A stretch of DNA of 12,817 nucleotides from Flavobacteriales bacterium UBA1112 (lineage in GTDB: Bacteria > Bacteroidota > Bacteroidia > Flavobacteriales_D > Sanyastnellaceae): assembly GCA_002313415.1 (NCBI GenBank), contig DCBH01000060.1, positions 8,665 to 21,481 of the forward strand, in the 5' to 3' direction. Below the pieces are notes generated by a model. The model had not been told where the DNA came from and searched no databases. It worked only from the letters and a program-made list of their open reading frames with translations. Positions 1 to 7,986 of this stretch are shown here, in pieces (the stretch's first letter is position 1; each line of letters starts with the position of its first letter). A program made the translations under genes and the position numbers.

Positions 1-1101
1 ATTTTGTGTGAGGCCACTTTCGATTTGGACCGCAGGCTTATCTGTGTGGGCGACAGCGTAAAATTCACAGACCAGAGCTATCACAGCCCTTCAACGTGGT
101 CGTGGAACTTTGGCGATGGAACGATCACTTCAGGCGTCCAAGGAGATGGTGTCCAAGAGTTGTACCACACATACTCAGAAGCAGGCTTGTATGATGTAAC
201 ACTCGTTGTAGGCAATGGCACAGATGAGGTTTCAAGCACTGTGAATGGGGCGGTGTATGTCATGGATGAAGGGGAAATGGACTTGCCGTTGAGTCAAGGT
301 TTTGAGGGTGGAGAGTTCCCAACTGGCCAGTGGTTTATTGAGGATCCACTGAACGACGGTACGTGGGAGGTTACCGACGATGCCGCAGCGACAGGCAATC
401 GGTCACTGTTCATTGAAAATTGGGGAAACAACGTAGAATTCAATGACGATTTTTTACGGACGGCCACGATGGACATGAGCGGCATGACTGAAATCCATGT
501 CAATTACAAGTGGGCCTATGTCCATAAGGGTACCACTGAGGCATCAGAGACTGATGACCGTCTTCGAGTAAGTGTGACAGGCGACTGTGGAAATGACTGG
601 GATTTACGACGAATGCATCGAGGCTTTACCGATTTGCCCACGGCAAATCCTACGCCATTCCCTTGGGCGCCGTCTGGAATCGAGGATTGGAAAGAGTACA
701 CAATCGTGTTGGACAATGAGGAATATCTCACTGAGTTTTTCCGAGTTCAATTTGAATTTGAAAGTCGTTTGGGGAACAACATTTACCTCGACGACATCAA
801 CGTTCAGGGTTTTGGCAATACCGCTGTGAGTGAAGCGATGAATGGCTTGACAAATTCATGGAATTTGGCCCCCAACCCGGCGGTCACATCCTCAGTCATT
901 GCCTTTCAAATCCGGAAAGCTGGCATGGCGTCGTTGATGCTGCAGGATGCTTCCGGACGCGTGTTGTCTTCCACATCAAGAGAATTTGCTCGAGGCAGTC
1001 ACGATTGGGAGGTTGTCGCACCAACGATTCCAGGGGTCTATCTGCTGCGATTGGCGACGGAAGAAGGAGCGCAACGCACCTGGCGCTGGGTTATTCAATG
1101 A
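1..1101 (+). CDS. Secreted T9SS-sorted protein, C-terminal part (PKD + jelly-roll-like + sorting domain), 5' truncated
   Basis: The frame is open from the first base of the window, so the N-terminus, including any signal peptide and catalytic domain, lies outside; 366 residues are visible. Residues about 5-90 form a PKD domain, with WSWNFGDG near residue 34 and the closing YHTYSEAGLYDVTL near 55. Residues about 95-272 (from LPLSQGFEGG to YLDDINVQGFG) look like a MAM/jelly-roll-type beta-sandwich. The last 80 or so residues are a canonical T9SS type A sorting domain: NLAPNPAV at about 288, DASGRVL, then GVYLLRL and a basic, aromatic end. Such proteins cross the outer membrane through the Por/T9SS machinery and are released or anchored on the cell surface. 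The order Cys-containing segment, PKD, jelly roll, sorting domain resembles the tails of Bacteroidota M43 (cytophagalysin-like) zinc metalloproteases, but no HExxH motif is in view, so a protease identity is only an inference. The gene ends just before a hairpin shared with the convergent gene. Confidence 0.85.
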   Translation: MLCEATFDLDRRLICVGDSVKFTDQSYHSPSTWSWNFGDGTITSGVQGDGVQELYHTYSEAGLYDVTLVVGNGTDEVSSTVNGAVYVMDEGEMDLPLSQGFEGGEFPTGQWFIEDPLNDGTWEVTDDAAATGNRSLFIENWGNNVEFNDDFLRTATMDMSGMTEIHVNYKWAYVHKGTTEASETDDRLRVSVTGDCGNDWDLRRMHRGFTDLPTANPTPFPWAPSGIEDWKEYTIVLDNEEYLTEFFRVQFEFESRLGNNIYLDDINVQGFGNTAVSEAMNGLTNSWNLAPNPAVTSSVIAFQIRKAGMASLMLQDASGRVLSSTSREFARGSHDWEVVAPTIPGVYLLRLATEEGAQRTWRWVIQ

Positions 1102-1110
1102 GGCTTTCGA

Positions 1111-1141
1111 CAGAAAAACCCACCTCATGGGTGGGCTTCTG
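1111..1141. terminator. Hairpin between convergent genes, probable bidirectional terminator
   Basis: CCCACC at 1119-1124 pairs with GGTGGG at 1130-1135 around a 5-base loop. Partial outer pairing of the A-rich left flank (CAGAAAA) with the right flank (CTTCTG) extends the stem. It begins 10 bases after the stop at 1101 and lies 30 bases beyond the minus-strand stop at 1171, where a terminator serving both strands would be expected. The A-run on the left gives U residues after the stem on the minus strand; the plus-strand U-tract is poor. The function is inferred. Confidence 0.6.
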
Positions 1142-1170
1142 TTGAATTCAAGCAGGTTAGGAGGGAAGGG

Positions 1171-1587
1171 TCACTCTTTGCTTCCAATCATGATTGACAC
1201 ACACCCTTCGTGAAGGATGGCGGCATCTGTGTCAGGGACTTTGACTTGGAAACGCAGTCTTTGGGCATTTTCCATCCGGAAATCCAGGTGATCAGATCCG
1301 TCGGAGTTGCTCCAGATACGAATGTTTTTTTCATCGAGAACTTCAAACTCCACTGCCCCTAGTACAGGGTGAGCACAAATTGCAACGCGGTAATCGCTTC
1401 CGCCTAGGAAGGTCAGCTCGAGTTCTGCTTCGTCACCCGGAATCAGTACGGCAGAGTTGTAATTTTCGTTTTGAATGTAGCCTTCCAAAAGAGGGAGGCA
1501 ATTCTTTTTGGTGAAGGTTCGGCACTGCGCATTGGCCTGTGCGGCGAAGAGGGTCACCAAAGCGAGCAGGAGTGTGGTTTGCTTCAT
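1171..1587 (-). CDS. Small exported cysteine-containing protein, function unknown
   Basis: This is a 138-residue protein with a clear signal peptide: short basic N-terminus (MKQ), hydrophobic core (TTLLLALVTLFAA) and a likely signal peptidase I site after QANA. The mature chain starts QCRTF and has four cysteines (about residues 22, 30, 71 and 129), which could form two disulfides in the periplasm. It is otherwise strand-rich, with no catalytic motif I recognise. The opening QCRxFxKxxCLP looks like an exported Bacteroidota family I have seen among hypothetical proteins, but I cannot name it. An alternative start at 1608 would add seven residues (MSVKSIN) and overlap the upstream lipoprotein stop as ATGA. 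I prefer 1587 because it gives a textbook signal peptide, although 1608 is quite possible given the same overlap between the DUF2480 gene and polA. It is the last gene before the terminator hairpin and is probably co-expressed with the lipoprotein. Confidence 0.75.
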   Translation of the reverse strand: MKQTTLLLALVTLFAAQANAQCRTFTKKNCLPLLEGYIQNENYNSAVLIPGDEAELELTFLGGSDYRVAICAHPVLGAVEFEVLDEKNIRIWSNSDGSDHLDFRMENAQRLRFQVKVPDTDAAILHEGCVSIMIGSKE

Positions 1588-1604
1588 GTTGATGGACTTT
1601 ACGC

Positions 1605-2489
1605 TCATTTCACAAGTTGGTTACGTGCGGTGGTCACCGCCTCGGTGATTTGGGCCAAGACATCTTCACTTGCGGTGTAGCGTGGCCCCCCTCCAATGAT
1701 GATTGCGCTTCCTTCTTTGCTGATGTCACTATTTGCTTCCTCTCGAGTGACGGCATCGAATGCGCTCACCACGGGTTCGAGTATTTGAATGACTTCTGCC
1801 AAACCAGGAGATTGTTTGTAGCTGCTGACCAAGTCGATGACATCCTCCATAACGAGTTTCTGTTCAGCGATGCGCATTCGCAACTCCTCATTCGCGCGAT
1901 CCGTGTGCCGTGTGGCGAGATAAAGGCTTTCCAACCAGCCCGCAGCGACTACCATGCCGCTCAAATCTTCTTGTCCGTTGGACTTGAGGCGCTCGTTGAG
2001 ATTGAAAAAGGCTTCTGACACAATTGCGACCAAGGAATCCTGACGGGCTCTGTTTGCTTCGGAGCGTTTCAGCATGTCGTCACCAATGACGTCACCCACC
2101 CCAAGGTCCCGAGCCAAGCTCTTGACCACCTCGAGATAGGTAAGTGAAACGGCATTTTCATCGAAGATGGTGGCATAGCTGAGGTCTGCACCGTAGATGC
2201 CTAAGTTCACCGCTTGACGATTGGCTGTGACGTAATTGGACGCTGACATCGCAGAGTGCAAATGGTCCAAGGAGAAGATTGCTCCCGTGCGTTGAACAAT
2301 GCGAGCCGTTTCCATGGGTGTCGGGGCATTACGGAATATCTTTTTGAGGCGCTTGGTCCGTTGAGTAACGGAAGCACCCTCAGACAGGTTGTCTCCAGAT
2401 GTGGTCGGACTTTGGGGCCCGCCACAACCCGCCATGACAATCATGCCGGCGGTGAGGCTGAGAAACAGGGATTTGCGAGGCTTCTTCAT
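1605..2489 (-). CDS. Putative lipoprotein, function unknown
   Basis: This is a 294-residue protein starting MKKPRKSLFL. The basic start, hydrophobic core and MAGC lipobox (Cys at about residue 22) mark a signal peptidase II lipoprotein. The residues after the cysteine (GGPQSPTTSG) lack the acidic run of known Bacteroidota surface-export signals, so periplasm-facing anchoring is more likely than surface display; this is inference. The mature chain is mostly helical and polar. It contains segments such as NLGIYGADLSYATIFDE and VVAAGWLESLYLAT that look like a conserved all-helical Bacteroidota family of unknown role, and it ends with a glycine-rich GSAIIIGGGPRY stretch and a helical tail. The frame stays open upstream to 2663, but that extension overlaps the polA 3' end and would bury the signal peptide, so I chose the ATG at 2489. 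It lies 103 bases after the polA stop, and its own stop meets the next gene. Confidence 0.8.
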   Translation of the reverse strand: MKKPRKSLFLSLTAGMIVMAGCGGPQSPTTSGDNLSEGASVTQRTKRLKKIFRNAPTPMETARIVQRTGAIFSLDHLHSAMSASNYVTANRQAVNLGIYGADLSYATIFDENAVSLTYLEVVKSLARDLGVGDVIGDDMLKRSEANRARQDSLVAIVSEAFFNLNERLKSNGQEDLSGMVVAAGWLESLYLATRHTDRANEELRMRIAEQKLVMEDVIDLVSSYKQSPGLAEVIQILEPVVSAFDAVTREEANSDISKEGSAIIIGGGPRYTASEDVLAQITEAVTTARNQLVK

Positions 2490-2592
2490 GCGTAAAGGGT
2501 TGGTACGAAATTGGGAGTGCTTCCCGAGTTTACGCAGGACAACCTCGAAAAGTTCTGCACGTTGGGTTGTGTACCGACTAAAAACGGAAGTT

Positions 2593-5418
2593 TCAATGTG
2601 CCTCGAGCCAAGTTTGGCCATTGGAGACCTCCACATCGAGAGGAACAGAGAGTTTGATTGCACGCTCCATGCACTTCACCAACAAGGATTTGACTTCTTC
2701 CAACTCCGATTTCGCAGCGTCAATGACCAATTCATCGTGGACTTGCATGATCAGCTTGCTTTTCATGCCTTTCATTTCGCGTGCAACGTCGATCATGGCA
2801 ACCTTGATGATGTCCGCGGCAGAGCCTTGAATGGGGGTGTTGACGGCATTCCTTTCTGCAAACGCCCTGACTACGGCATTGTTGCTGTGGATGTCTGGCA
2901 GGGGCCTGCGTCTACCCAACAGCGTCTTTGCATAACCCGCTTCTCGAGCCTGAGTCACGCATGTTTGGGTGAATTCTTCGAGGCCCATAAATTGATTGTG
3001 ATATGCATCGATGATGGACTTGGCCTCTTTTCGCGAGATGCCCAATGTTTCAGCCAACCCGAACGCACCTTGTCCGTAAAGAATACCAAAGTTCACCGCC
3101 TTGGCTTGGCTGCGTTGTTCGCGCGACACCTCATCTAAGGCCACCCCAAACACCTTTGCGGCTGTGGCTGCATGGATGTCCTTGCCTTGTTGGAAGGCGT
3201 CGATGAGCCCCTGCTCTTCACTCATGGCTGCGGCGATGCGAAGTTCAACTTGGCTGTAGTCTGCGGCAACCAATGTGTACTCAGTGCTGCGCGGTATGAA
3301 TGCCTTTCTAATCTCTCGACCTTGTTCCGTCCGAATGGGAATGTTTTGGAGGTTCGGATCCTTGCTACTAAGACGTCCTGTTGCCGCCACCACTTGCATG
3401 TAGGTTGTATGGACGCGGCCTGTTTCAGGATGAAGCAAGGAAGGGAGTGGCTCAACATAGGTTGAGCGCAGTTTTTTGAGTTTTCGGTATTCCAGCACTT
3501 GTCCGACAATGGGATGCCTGCCCTTGAGCTTGCTTAAGACAGCTTCACTTGTAGGGTACTGGCCTGTTTTGGTCTTTTTGACTTTTGCAGGAATCTCGAG
3601 ATGTTCAAAAAGCACTTCCCCCAGCTGTTTTGGGGAGTCCACATTGAAAGGGGTCCCTGCATGGTTTTGAATGGACTCTTGGAGTGACCCAAGCTCGGTC
3701 GCGAGCGTCTCACTGAATTGGGCGAGATGCGCAGTGTCAATTGTAACCCCCTCCAACTCCATCTCCATGAGTACTGAGACCAGAGGCATTTCTACGTCGC
3801 GATACAACTTGGCGAGTCCTTCTTCCTCCAATTTTGGGATAAGAATGTCAGCAAGCTGCAACGTAATGTCGGCGTCTTCGCATGCATAGTTGACCACCTC
3901 GGCAGGAGGGATGTCAGTCATGGACTTCTGATTTTTACCCTTTTTCCCGAGAAGGTCTGTGATGGGAATGCACTGGTAATTCAAGAAGGCCTGGGCCAAA
4001 GCATCCATCCCGTGGGGTCGGTCGGGCTCGAGGAGATAGTGCGCGACCATGGTGTCTTCAAGGTTGGCTTGGGTAATGTCCACCCCGTGACGCGCCATGA
4101 TTTTGCCGTCATATTTCAGGTTTTGTCCTACGATTGTGATTGATGAATCTTCGAGCAACGGTTTGACAACATCTCGAATTGCAGGCCAGGTTTTCGGATT
4201 GACAGGGACGTAGCTTCCTGTGTGGGCTTGGGTGCTAAAAGACATGCCCACCAAGGATGCTTCCATGGCGTTCAGTCCAGACGTTTCAGTATCAAAAGAG
4301 AATCGAGATGATTGCGACAAAACAGCGACCAGGGACTTGAGAGATTTTTCATCGTCAACCAAACGGTATTGAACTTTTTCAGCATCAAGTGCACCGAGGG
4401 TAGAGGCGGATGGAGCCACGTCCATGGCTGCATCAAACATACTCAGCTGACCCTCGTTGTCGACTTCCTTTGAGGCCGAGTCGGTTGTCGCGACAAGAGT
4501 CTGCGCAGGTGATGGTGTAGATGACCTGGCTCCTTCACCGAGAATGCGTCGCGAAAGAGTGCGAAACTCCAATTCTTCAAGAATTGGAGCAAGTACGTCT
4601 GCATTTGCAGGCTGAAGGGCCATGGCTGGAAAGTCCTCTTCAAAGTCGATGTCAAGGACAATGGTGGCCAGTTCTCGACTTAAGAATGCAAGTTCTCGGT
4701 TTGCTTCGACCTTCTCCTTCATTTTGCCCTTGAGCTCGCTCACGTGCTCGTAAAGACCTTCAATTGAACCGTAAGCCTGCAGAAATTTGATGGCAGTTTT
4801 TTCGCCCACCCCGGGGATGCCAGGAATGTTGTCAGCCGAGTCTCCCATCAGGCCCAACAAGTCGATGACTTGCTTGGTATTTTCGAGTCCATAGCGCTCA
4901 CAAACTTCCTCAGGCCCCCAGACGCTAGCTGGGTTGCCACCTCGGCCTGGTCGAAACATCCGAATGTTGTCGGTGACAAGTTGAGCAAAATCTTTGTCAG
5001 GCGTCATCATGAAGACATCAAAACCCTCTTTTTCCGCGCGTTTTGCGAGACAACCAATTAAATCATCTGCTTCAAAACCTGGTGCTTGCAATGCTGGAAT
5101 ACGCATGCCCTCGAGGATTTTTACAATCCAAGGCACACTCAACTTGATGTCTTCGGGAGTCTCATTTCGGTTGGCTTTGTATTCTGCAAATTGCTCGCTA
5201 CGAAGTGTCGGCCCAGGAGGATCAAAAACCACTGCAAGATGGGTGGGCTGTTCTGAACGAATCACCTCAAGCAAGGCGTTGGTGAAGCCAAACACCGCGG
5301 ATGTGTTCATGCCCTTGGTGTTGATTCGAGGATTTTTGATGAAGGCGTAGTATGCTCTGAAAATCAAAGCATATGCATCCACCAAAAAAAGTTTTTTGTC
5401 AGAGGATTGGGTAATCAT
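2593..5418 (-). CDS. polA: DNA polymerase I (5'-3' exonuclease, proofreading exonuclease and polymerase)
   Basis: The protein has 941 residues, close to the 928 of E. coli Pol I, with all three domains. Residues 1-290 are the 5'-3' flap exonuclease, with metal-ligand motifs LVDA (D14), EADD (116-119), TPDKDF (D141, D143) and GDSADNIPGIPGVG (192-205). Residues about 345-530 are the 3'-5' proofreading domain with an intact DEDDy set: D376 and E378 in FDTETSG, D437 in NLKYD, and Y511/D515 in YACEDAD. The polymerase domain carries motif A VAADYSQVE (D720), motif B KAVNFGILYGQG (K773, Y781) and motif C VHDELV (D895, E896). It replaces RNA primers during Okazaki maturation and fills repair gaps. 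The linker at 290-345 is Pro/Ser/Ala-rich and holds QLSMF (324-328), a candidate sliding-clamp motif. The start ATG overlaps the stop of the DUF2480 gene (ATGA), suggesting translational coupling. Confidence 0.98.
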   Translation of the reverse strand: MITQSSDKKLFLVDAYALIFRAYYAFIKNPRINTKGMNTSAVFGFTNALLEVIRSEQPTHLAVVFDPPGPTLRSEQFAEYKANRNETPEDIKLSVPWIVKILEGMRIPALQAPGFEADDLIGCLAKRAEKEGFDVFMMTPDKDFAQLVTDNIRMFRPGRGGNPASVWGPEEVCERYGLENTKQVIDLLGLMGDSADNIPGIPGVGEKTAIKFLQAYGSIEGLYEHVSELKGKMKEKVEANRELAFLSRELATIVLDIDFEEDFPAMALQPANADVLAPILEELEFRTLSRRILGEGARSSTPSPAQTLVATTDSASKEVDNEGQLSMFDAAMDVAPSASTLGALDAEKVQYRLVDDEKSLKSLVAVLSQSSRFSFDTETSGLNAMEASLVGMSFSTQAHTGSYVPVNPKTWPAIRDVVKPLLEDSSITIVGQNLKYDGKIMARHGVDITQANLEDTMVAHYLLEPDRPHGMDALAQAFLNYQCIPITDLLGKKGKNQKSMTDIPPAEVVNYACEDADITLQLADILIPKLEEEGLAKLYRDVEMPLVSVLMEMELEGVTIDTAHLAQFSETLATELGSLQESIQNHAGTPFNVDSPKQLGEVLFEHLEIPAKVKKTKTGQYPTSEAVLSKLKGRHPIVGQVLEYRKLKKLRSTYVEPLPSLLHPETGRVHTTYMQVVAATGRLSSKDPNLQNIPIRTEQGREIRKAFIPRSTEYTLVAADYSQVELRIAAAMSEEQGLIDAFQQGKDIHAATAAKVFGVALDEVSREQRSQAKAVNFGILYGQGAFGLAETLGISRKEAKSIIDAYHNQFMGLEEFTQTCVTQAREAGYAKTLLGRRRPLPDIHSNNAVVRAFAERNAVNTPIQGSAADIIKVAMIDVAREMKGMKSKLIMQVHDELVIDAAKSELEEVKSLLVKCMERAIKLSVPLDVEVSNGQTWLEAH
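4435..4449 (-). other. Candidate beta-clamp-binding motif (QLSMF) in the PolA linker
   Basis: Residues 324-328 of PolA read QLSMF, inside a low-complexity linker between the flap exonuclease and proofreading domains. The bacterial clamp-binding pentapeptide consensus is QL(S/D)LF, so one position differs, conservatively. An exposed linker is a typical place for such motifs. Binding to the sliding clamp is inferred. Confidence 0.45.
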
Positions 5419-5924
5419 GACCGGGGATTCTTTACCAGAGGTACCGCGCTACATGCCTCCCCGAACATCAAGGTTCGCACAACAGGACCGACATGACCTA
5501 TGAATGCGACCAAGGCATCTGGACCTCCGGATGTTGCGCACCCTTTGACAATGATTCTTTGGTCGCGATAGTCTTCGAGATTAAGGTTGTTCACCGCATG
5601 TCGATAAGCAAGGACGCGGGCGTCTTCAATGCTTCCAACGAGAGCGGTGGCACCAATTTCCGAGAGTTTGGCTGTGACGAGCATCCAAGCCCAGTCGGGG
5701 AGAATTGCTTTTGTGCTGCATGTCAGAGCTACGATGTGACCCTTCAGCTTCGACGCGTCCCAACTTGTGATGCTGTTTCGAAAAGGCTTTTCACGGAGGA
5801 TGATTCCACTGTCTAGCCAAGATGACAAATCCACGACCTCGACCGGAGCAGGTTCAAGCAAGGACGCCAAATCCAATTGAATCAATCCACTCTCTTCGAC
5901 CCTGTTGACGATATGACCTTCCAT
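5415..5924 (-). CDS. DUF2480 family protein
   Basis: This is a 169-residue cytosolic protein with no signal peptide or membrane segment. It matches the Bacteroidota DUF2480 family from end to end as I recall it: NRVEESGLIQLDL near the N-terminus, WLDSGIILREKPFR (36-49), GHIVALTCSTKAILPDWAWMLV (62-83), an IIVKGC segment (124-129), and the closing LMFGEACSAVPL motif (152-163). The cysteines at 69, 129 and 158 fall in conserved-looking segments. No biochemical role is established to my knowledge; relatives are often seen near SUF iron-sulfur assembly genes. Here the gene sits 43 bases after dxs and overlaps polA by four bases (ATGA), so it is probably co-transcribed with both. The start at 5924 gives the usual family N-terminus. 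Confidence 0.88.
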   Translation of the reverse strand: MEGHIVNRVEESGLIQLDLASLLEPAPVEVVDLSSWLDSGIILREKPFRNSITSWDASKLKGHIVALTCSTKAILPDWAWMLVTAKLSEIGATALVGSIEDARVLAYRHAVNNLNLEDYRDQRIIVKGCATSGGPDALVAFIGHVGPVVRTLMFGEACSAVPLVKNPRS

Positions 5925-5967
5925 GGTCCGAAGCTACGTCAGGAGAGGGGCACAGAAAAGGAGGTCC

Positions 5968-7920
5968 TCAGGCAATTCTCATGTCTGAATCGGAAGCCGA
6001 AGCTGCACGCGATTCACACATAGCCATTGCCTTGTTCACGATGGATTCAGCGTCGTAACCACACTCCTTGTAAAGTTCTGCTTGGGTACCGTGCTCGACG
6101 TATTTGTCTGGGACACCTAGACGAGCAACTCGGCAAGCGTAGCCCTGTTCCATGGCCCATTCAGTTACGGCACTGCCCATTCCGCCGTGGATGCATCCAT
6201 CTTCGATTGTGATGACGTCTTTGAATCTGCCAAACACCTCGTGCAAAAGGACCTCATCCAAAGGCTTTACAAATCTCATATCGTAGTGAGCGGCGCTGAT
6301 TCCACGCTTTCCAAGTGCATCGACAGCTGCAGTGGCCTGAGTACCAATGGCGCCGATACTCAACAGAGCAACGTCGTCTCCATTTTGCAGCCTTCTCCCA
6401 CGCCCAATTTCCAGCTCCTCGAATGGCGTTTGCCAATTCACCATGGTTCCCGTTCCTCGCGGGTAGCGAATGACAAAAGGTCCGTTGTGCTTTTGCGAGG
6501 CGGTATACATCAAGTTTCTCAATTCCTGTTCATCCATGGGCGCACTGACCACGAGATTGGGGATGCATCGCATGTAGGCCATGTCGTATACTCCGTGATG
6601 AGTAGGACCGTCGGCTCCGACGAGACCGCCGCGGTCAAGACAAAACACGACGTGAAGATTTTGGATGGCCACGTCGTGAATAACTTGGTCATACGCCCTT
6701 TGCATGAAAGTGGAATAGATGTTGCAGAAGGGCACCAAACCGCGCGTCGCCATGCCAGCACTGAATGTGACAGCGTGTTGCTCCGCGATCCCTACATCGA
6801 ATGCGCGATCGGGCATCTCTTCCATCATAAACTTCATGCTGCAGCCAGAGGGCATGGCGGGCGTGACACCCACGATACGTCGATCTGCCTTGGCCAATTC
6901 GATGATGCTGTGCCCAAAGACATCTTGAAACTTGGGAGGCTTGGGCGTATCATCTCCACCTTTCAGTATTTCACCTGTATTCTTATCGAAGAGTCCAGGA
7001 GCATGCCACTTGGTAGGGCTCCCCTCCTCAGATGGGGCATAACCGGCGCCTTTCCTCGTGACGACATGGAGCAATTTTGGACCAGGAATGTCCTTCAAAT
7101 CGGCGAGTACTTTGGTGAGATATTCCACATCATGCCCGTCAACAGGGCCAAAGTATCGGAAGTTGAGAGATTCGAAAAGATTGCTTTGCTTAAGCAGAAT
7201 GCTCTTGATGGCATTTTCTGCTTTCTGAGCTATGGCTTGAGCATTGGGACCAAATTTGCTGATTCGTCCCAACAGTTCCCACACATCGTCCTTCACCTTG
7301 TTGTAGGTGTGTGATGTCGTGATGTCCGTCAGATATTCTTTCAATGCCCCTACGTTGGGGTCAATAGACATGCAATTGTCGTTGAGAATCACCAACATGT
7401 TGGTGTCCTCTACCCCACCTTGGTTGAGCCCCTCAAAAGCCAAACCTCCAGTCATCGCTCCATCTCCAATGACAGCGACATGTTGAACCTCGCGTTGTCC
7501 ATTGTGTCGACTGCCCACGGCCATTCCAAGTGCGGCACTCACACTGGTGCTGCTGTGTCCAACGCCGAATGTATCGTATTCACTTTCAGTTCGCTTGGGG
7601 AAACCGCTGAGGCCTTTGTATTGACGATTTGTATGAAAGCGGTCACGTCTTCCAGTCAAGATTTTGTGGCCGTACGCTTGGTGTCCAACATCCCATACGA
7701 TTTGGTCTTCAGGGGTATTGAAAACGTAGTGCAATGCCACGGTCAACTCAACAACACCCAAGCTCGCTCCGAAGTGTCCTCCTTTCTCGGAAACCACGTC
7801 TATGATGAATTGACGCAACTCATCGCTGACTTGGCGCAACTCCTCGGGCTTGAATTTTGCCCGCAAGTCGGCAGGAAATTCAATCTTCGAAAGGAAGGGA
7901 CCGGCGGCGTAAGAATCCAT
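5968..7920 (-). CDS. dxs: 1-deoxy-D-xylulose-5-phosphate synthase
   Basis: This enzyme condenses pyruvate with glyceraldehyde 3-phosphate to DXP, the first step of the MEP isoprenoid pathway and a precursor for thiamine and pyridoxal. The protein has 650 residues, slightly longer than the usual 620-640. Visible features in order: GGHFGASLG with the conserved His (H49), WDVGHQAYGHKILTGR, the thiamine diphosphate/Mg motif IGDGAMTGG (151-159) through NDN (180-182), VDGHD (260-264), the catalytic glutamate in VGIAEQHAVT (E380), LDRGGLVGADGPTHHG (428-443), and the C-terminal domain with EDGCIHGGMGSAV. The frame can be extended to a TTG at 7935, but the ATG at 7920 gives the family-like start MDSYAAGPFLSKIEFP and is preferred. 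A promoter element lies about 30 bases upstream. dxs is probably the first gene of a dxs-DUF2480-polA transcript. Confidence 0.97.
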   Translation of the reverse strand: MDSYAAGPFLSKIEFPADLRAKFKPEELRQVSDELRQFIIDVVSEKGGHFGASLGVVELTVALHYVFNTPEDQIVWDVGHQAYGHKILTGRRDRFHTNRQYKGLSGFPKRTESEYDTFGVGHSSTSVSAALGMAVGSRHNGQREVQHVAVIGDGAMTGGLAFEGLNQGGVEDTNMLVILNDNCMSIDPNVGALKEYLTDITTSHTYNKVKDDVWELLGRISKFGPNAQAIAQKAENAIKSILLKQSNLFESLNFRYFGPVDGHDVEYLTKVLADLKDIPGPKLLHVVTRKGAGYAPSEEGSPTKWHAPGLFDKNTGEILKGGDDTPKPPKFQDVFGHSIIELAKADRRIVGVTPAMPSGCSMKFMMEEMPDRAFDVGIAEQHAVTFSAGMATRGLVPFCNIYSTFMQRAYDQVIHDVAIQNLHVVFCLDRGGLVGADGPTHHGVYDMAYMRCIPNLVVSAPMDEQELRNLMYTASQKHNGPFVIRYPRGTGTMVNWQTPFEELEIGRGRRLQNGDDVALLSIGAIGTQATAAVDALGKRGISAAHYDMRFVKPLDEVLLHEVFGRFKDVITIEDGCIHGGMGSAVTEWAMEQGYACRVARLGVPDKYVEHGTQAELYKECGYDAESIVNKAMAMCESRAASASDSDMRIA

Positions 7921-7951
7921 AAATCTCAAGTTCAAGTTTGGAGAATTGTAA

Positions 7952-7986
7952 CAAATCTAACCCCTTGAGGTTTCCTGAGCCTTCAA
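7952..7986 (-). promoter_or_regulatory. Predicted Bacteroidota-type promoter of dxs
   Basis: Read on the minus strand, 7959-7952 is TAGATTTG, an exact match to the Bacteroidota primary-sigma -7 consensus TAnnTTTG. A TTG at 7986-7984 could be the -33 element, though the 24-base spacer is slightly longer than usual. Transcription would start near 7945, leaving a leader of about 25 bases before the ATG at 7920. It is the clearest promoter in the window and separates dxs from purQ. Confidence 0.5.

Noticed and set aside
2490..2663. N-terminal extension of the lipoprotein to 2663
   Set aside because: The extra 58 residues would precede the lipoprotein signal, and the first part overlaps polA. The ATG at 2489 gives a proper signal peptide and lipobox.
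2389..3138. Plus-strand open frame (about 249 codons)
   Set aside because: It is antisense to the polymerase domain of polA and the start of the lipoprotein gene, with no known domain or upstream signal.
6187..7314. Long plus-strand open frame (about 375 codons)
   Set aside because: It lies wholly antisense to dxs, whose protein matches its family along the full length. Its translation has no recognisable domain and follows the codon phase of dxs, so it is a shadow frame.
7921..7935. TTG start for dxs adding five residues
   Set aside because: The ATG at 7920 fits the family N-terminus and is a better codon; no Shine-Dalgarno sequence supports the TTG.
7420..7968. Plus-strand open frame (about 182 codons) covering the dxs 5' end and promoter
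   Set aside because: It is antisense to the conserved N-terminus of Dxs, and its composition is not protein-like.
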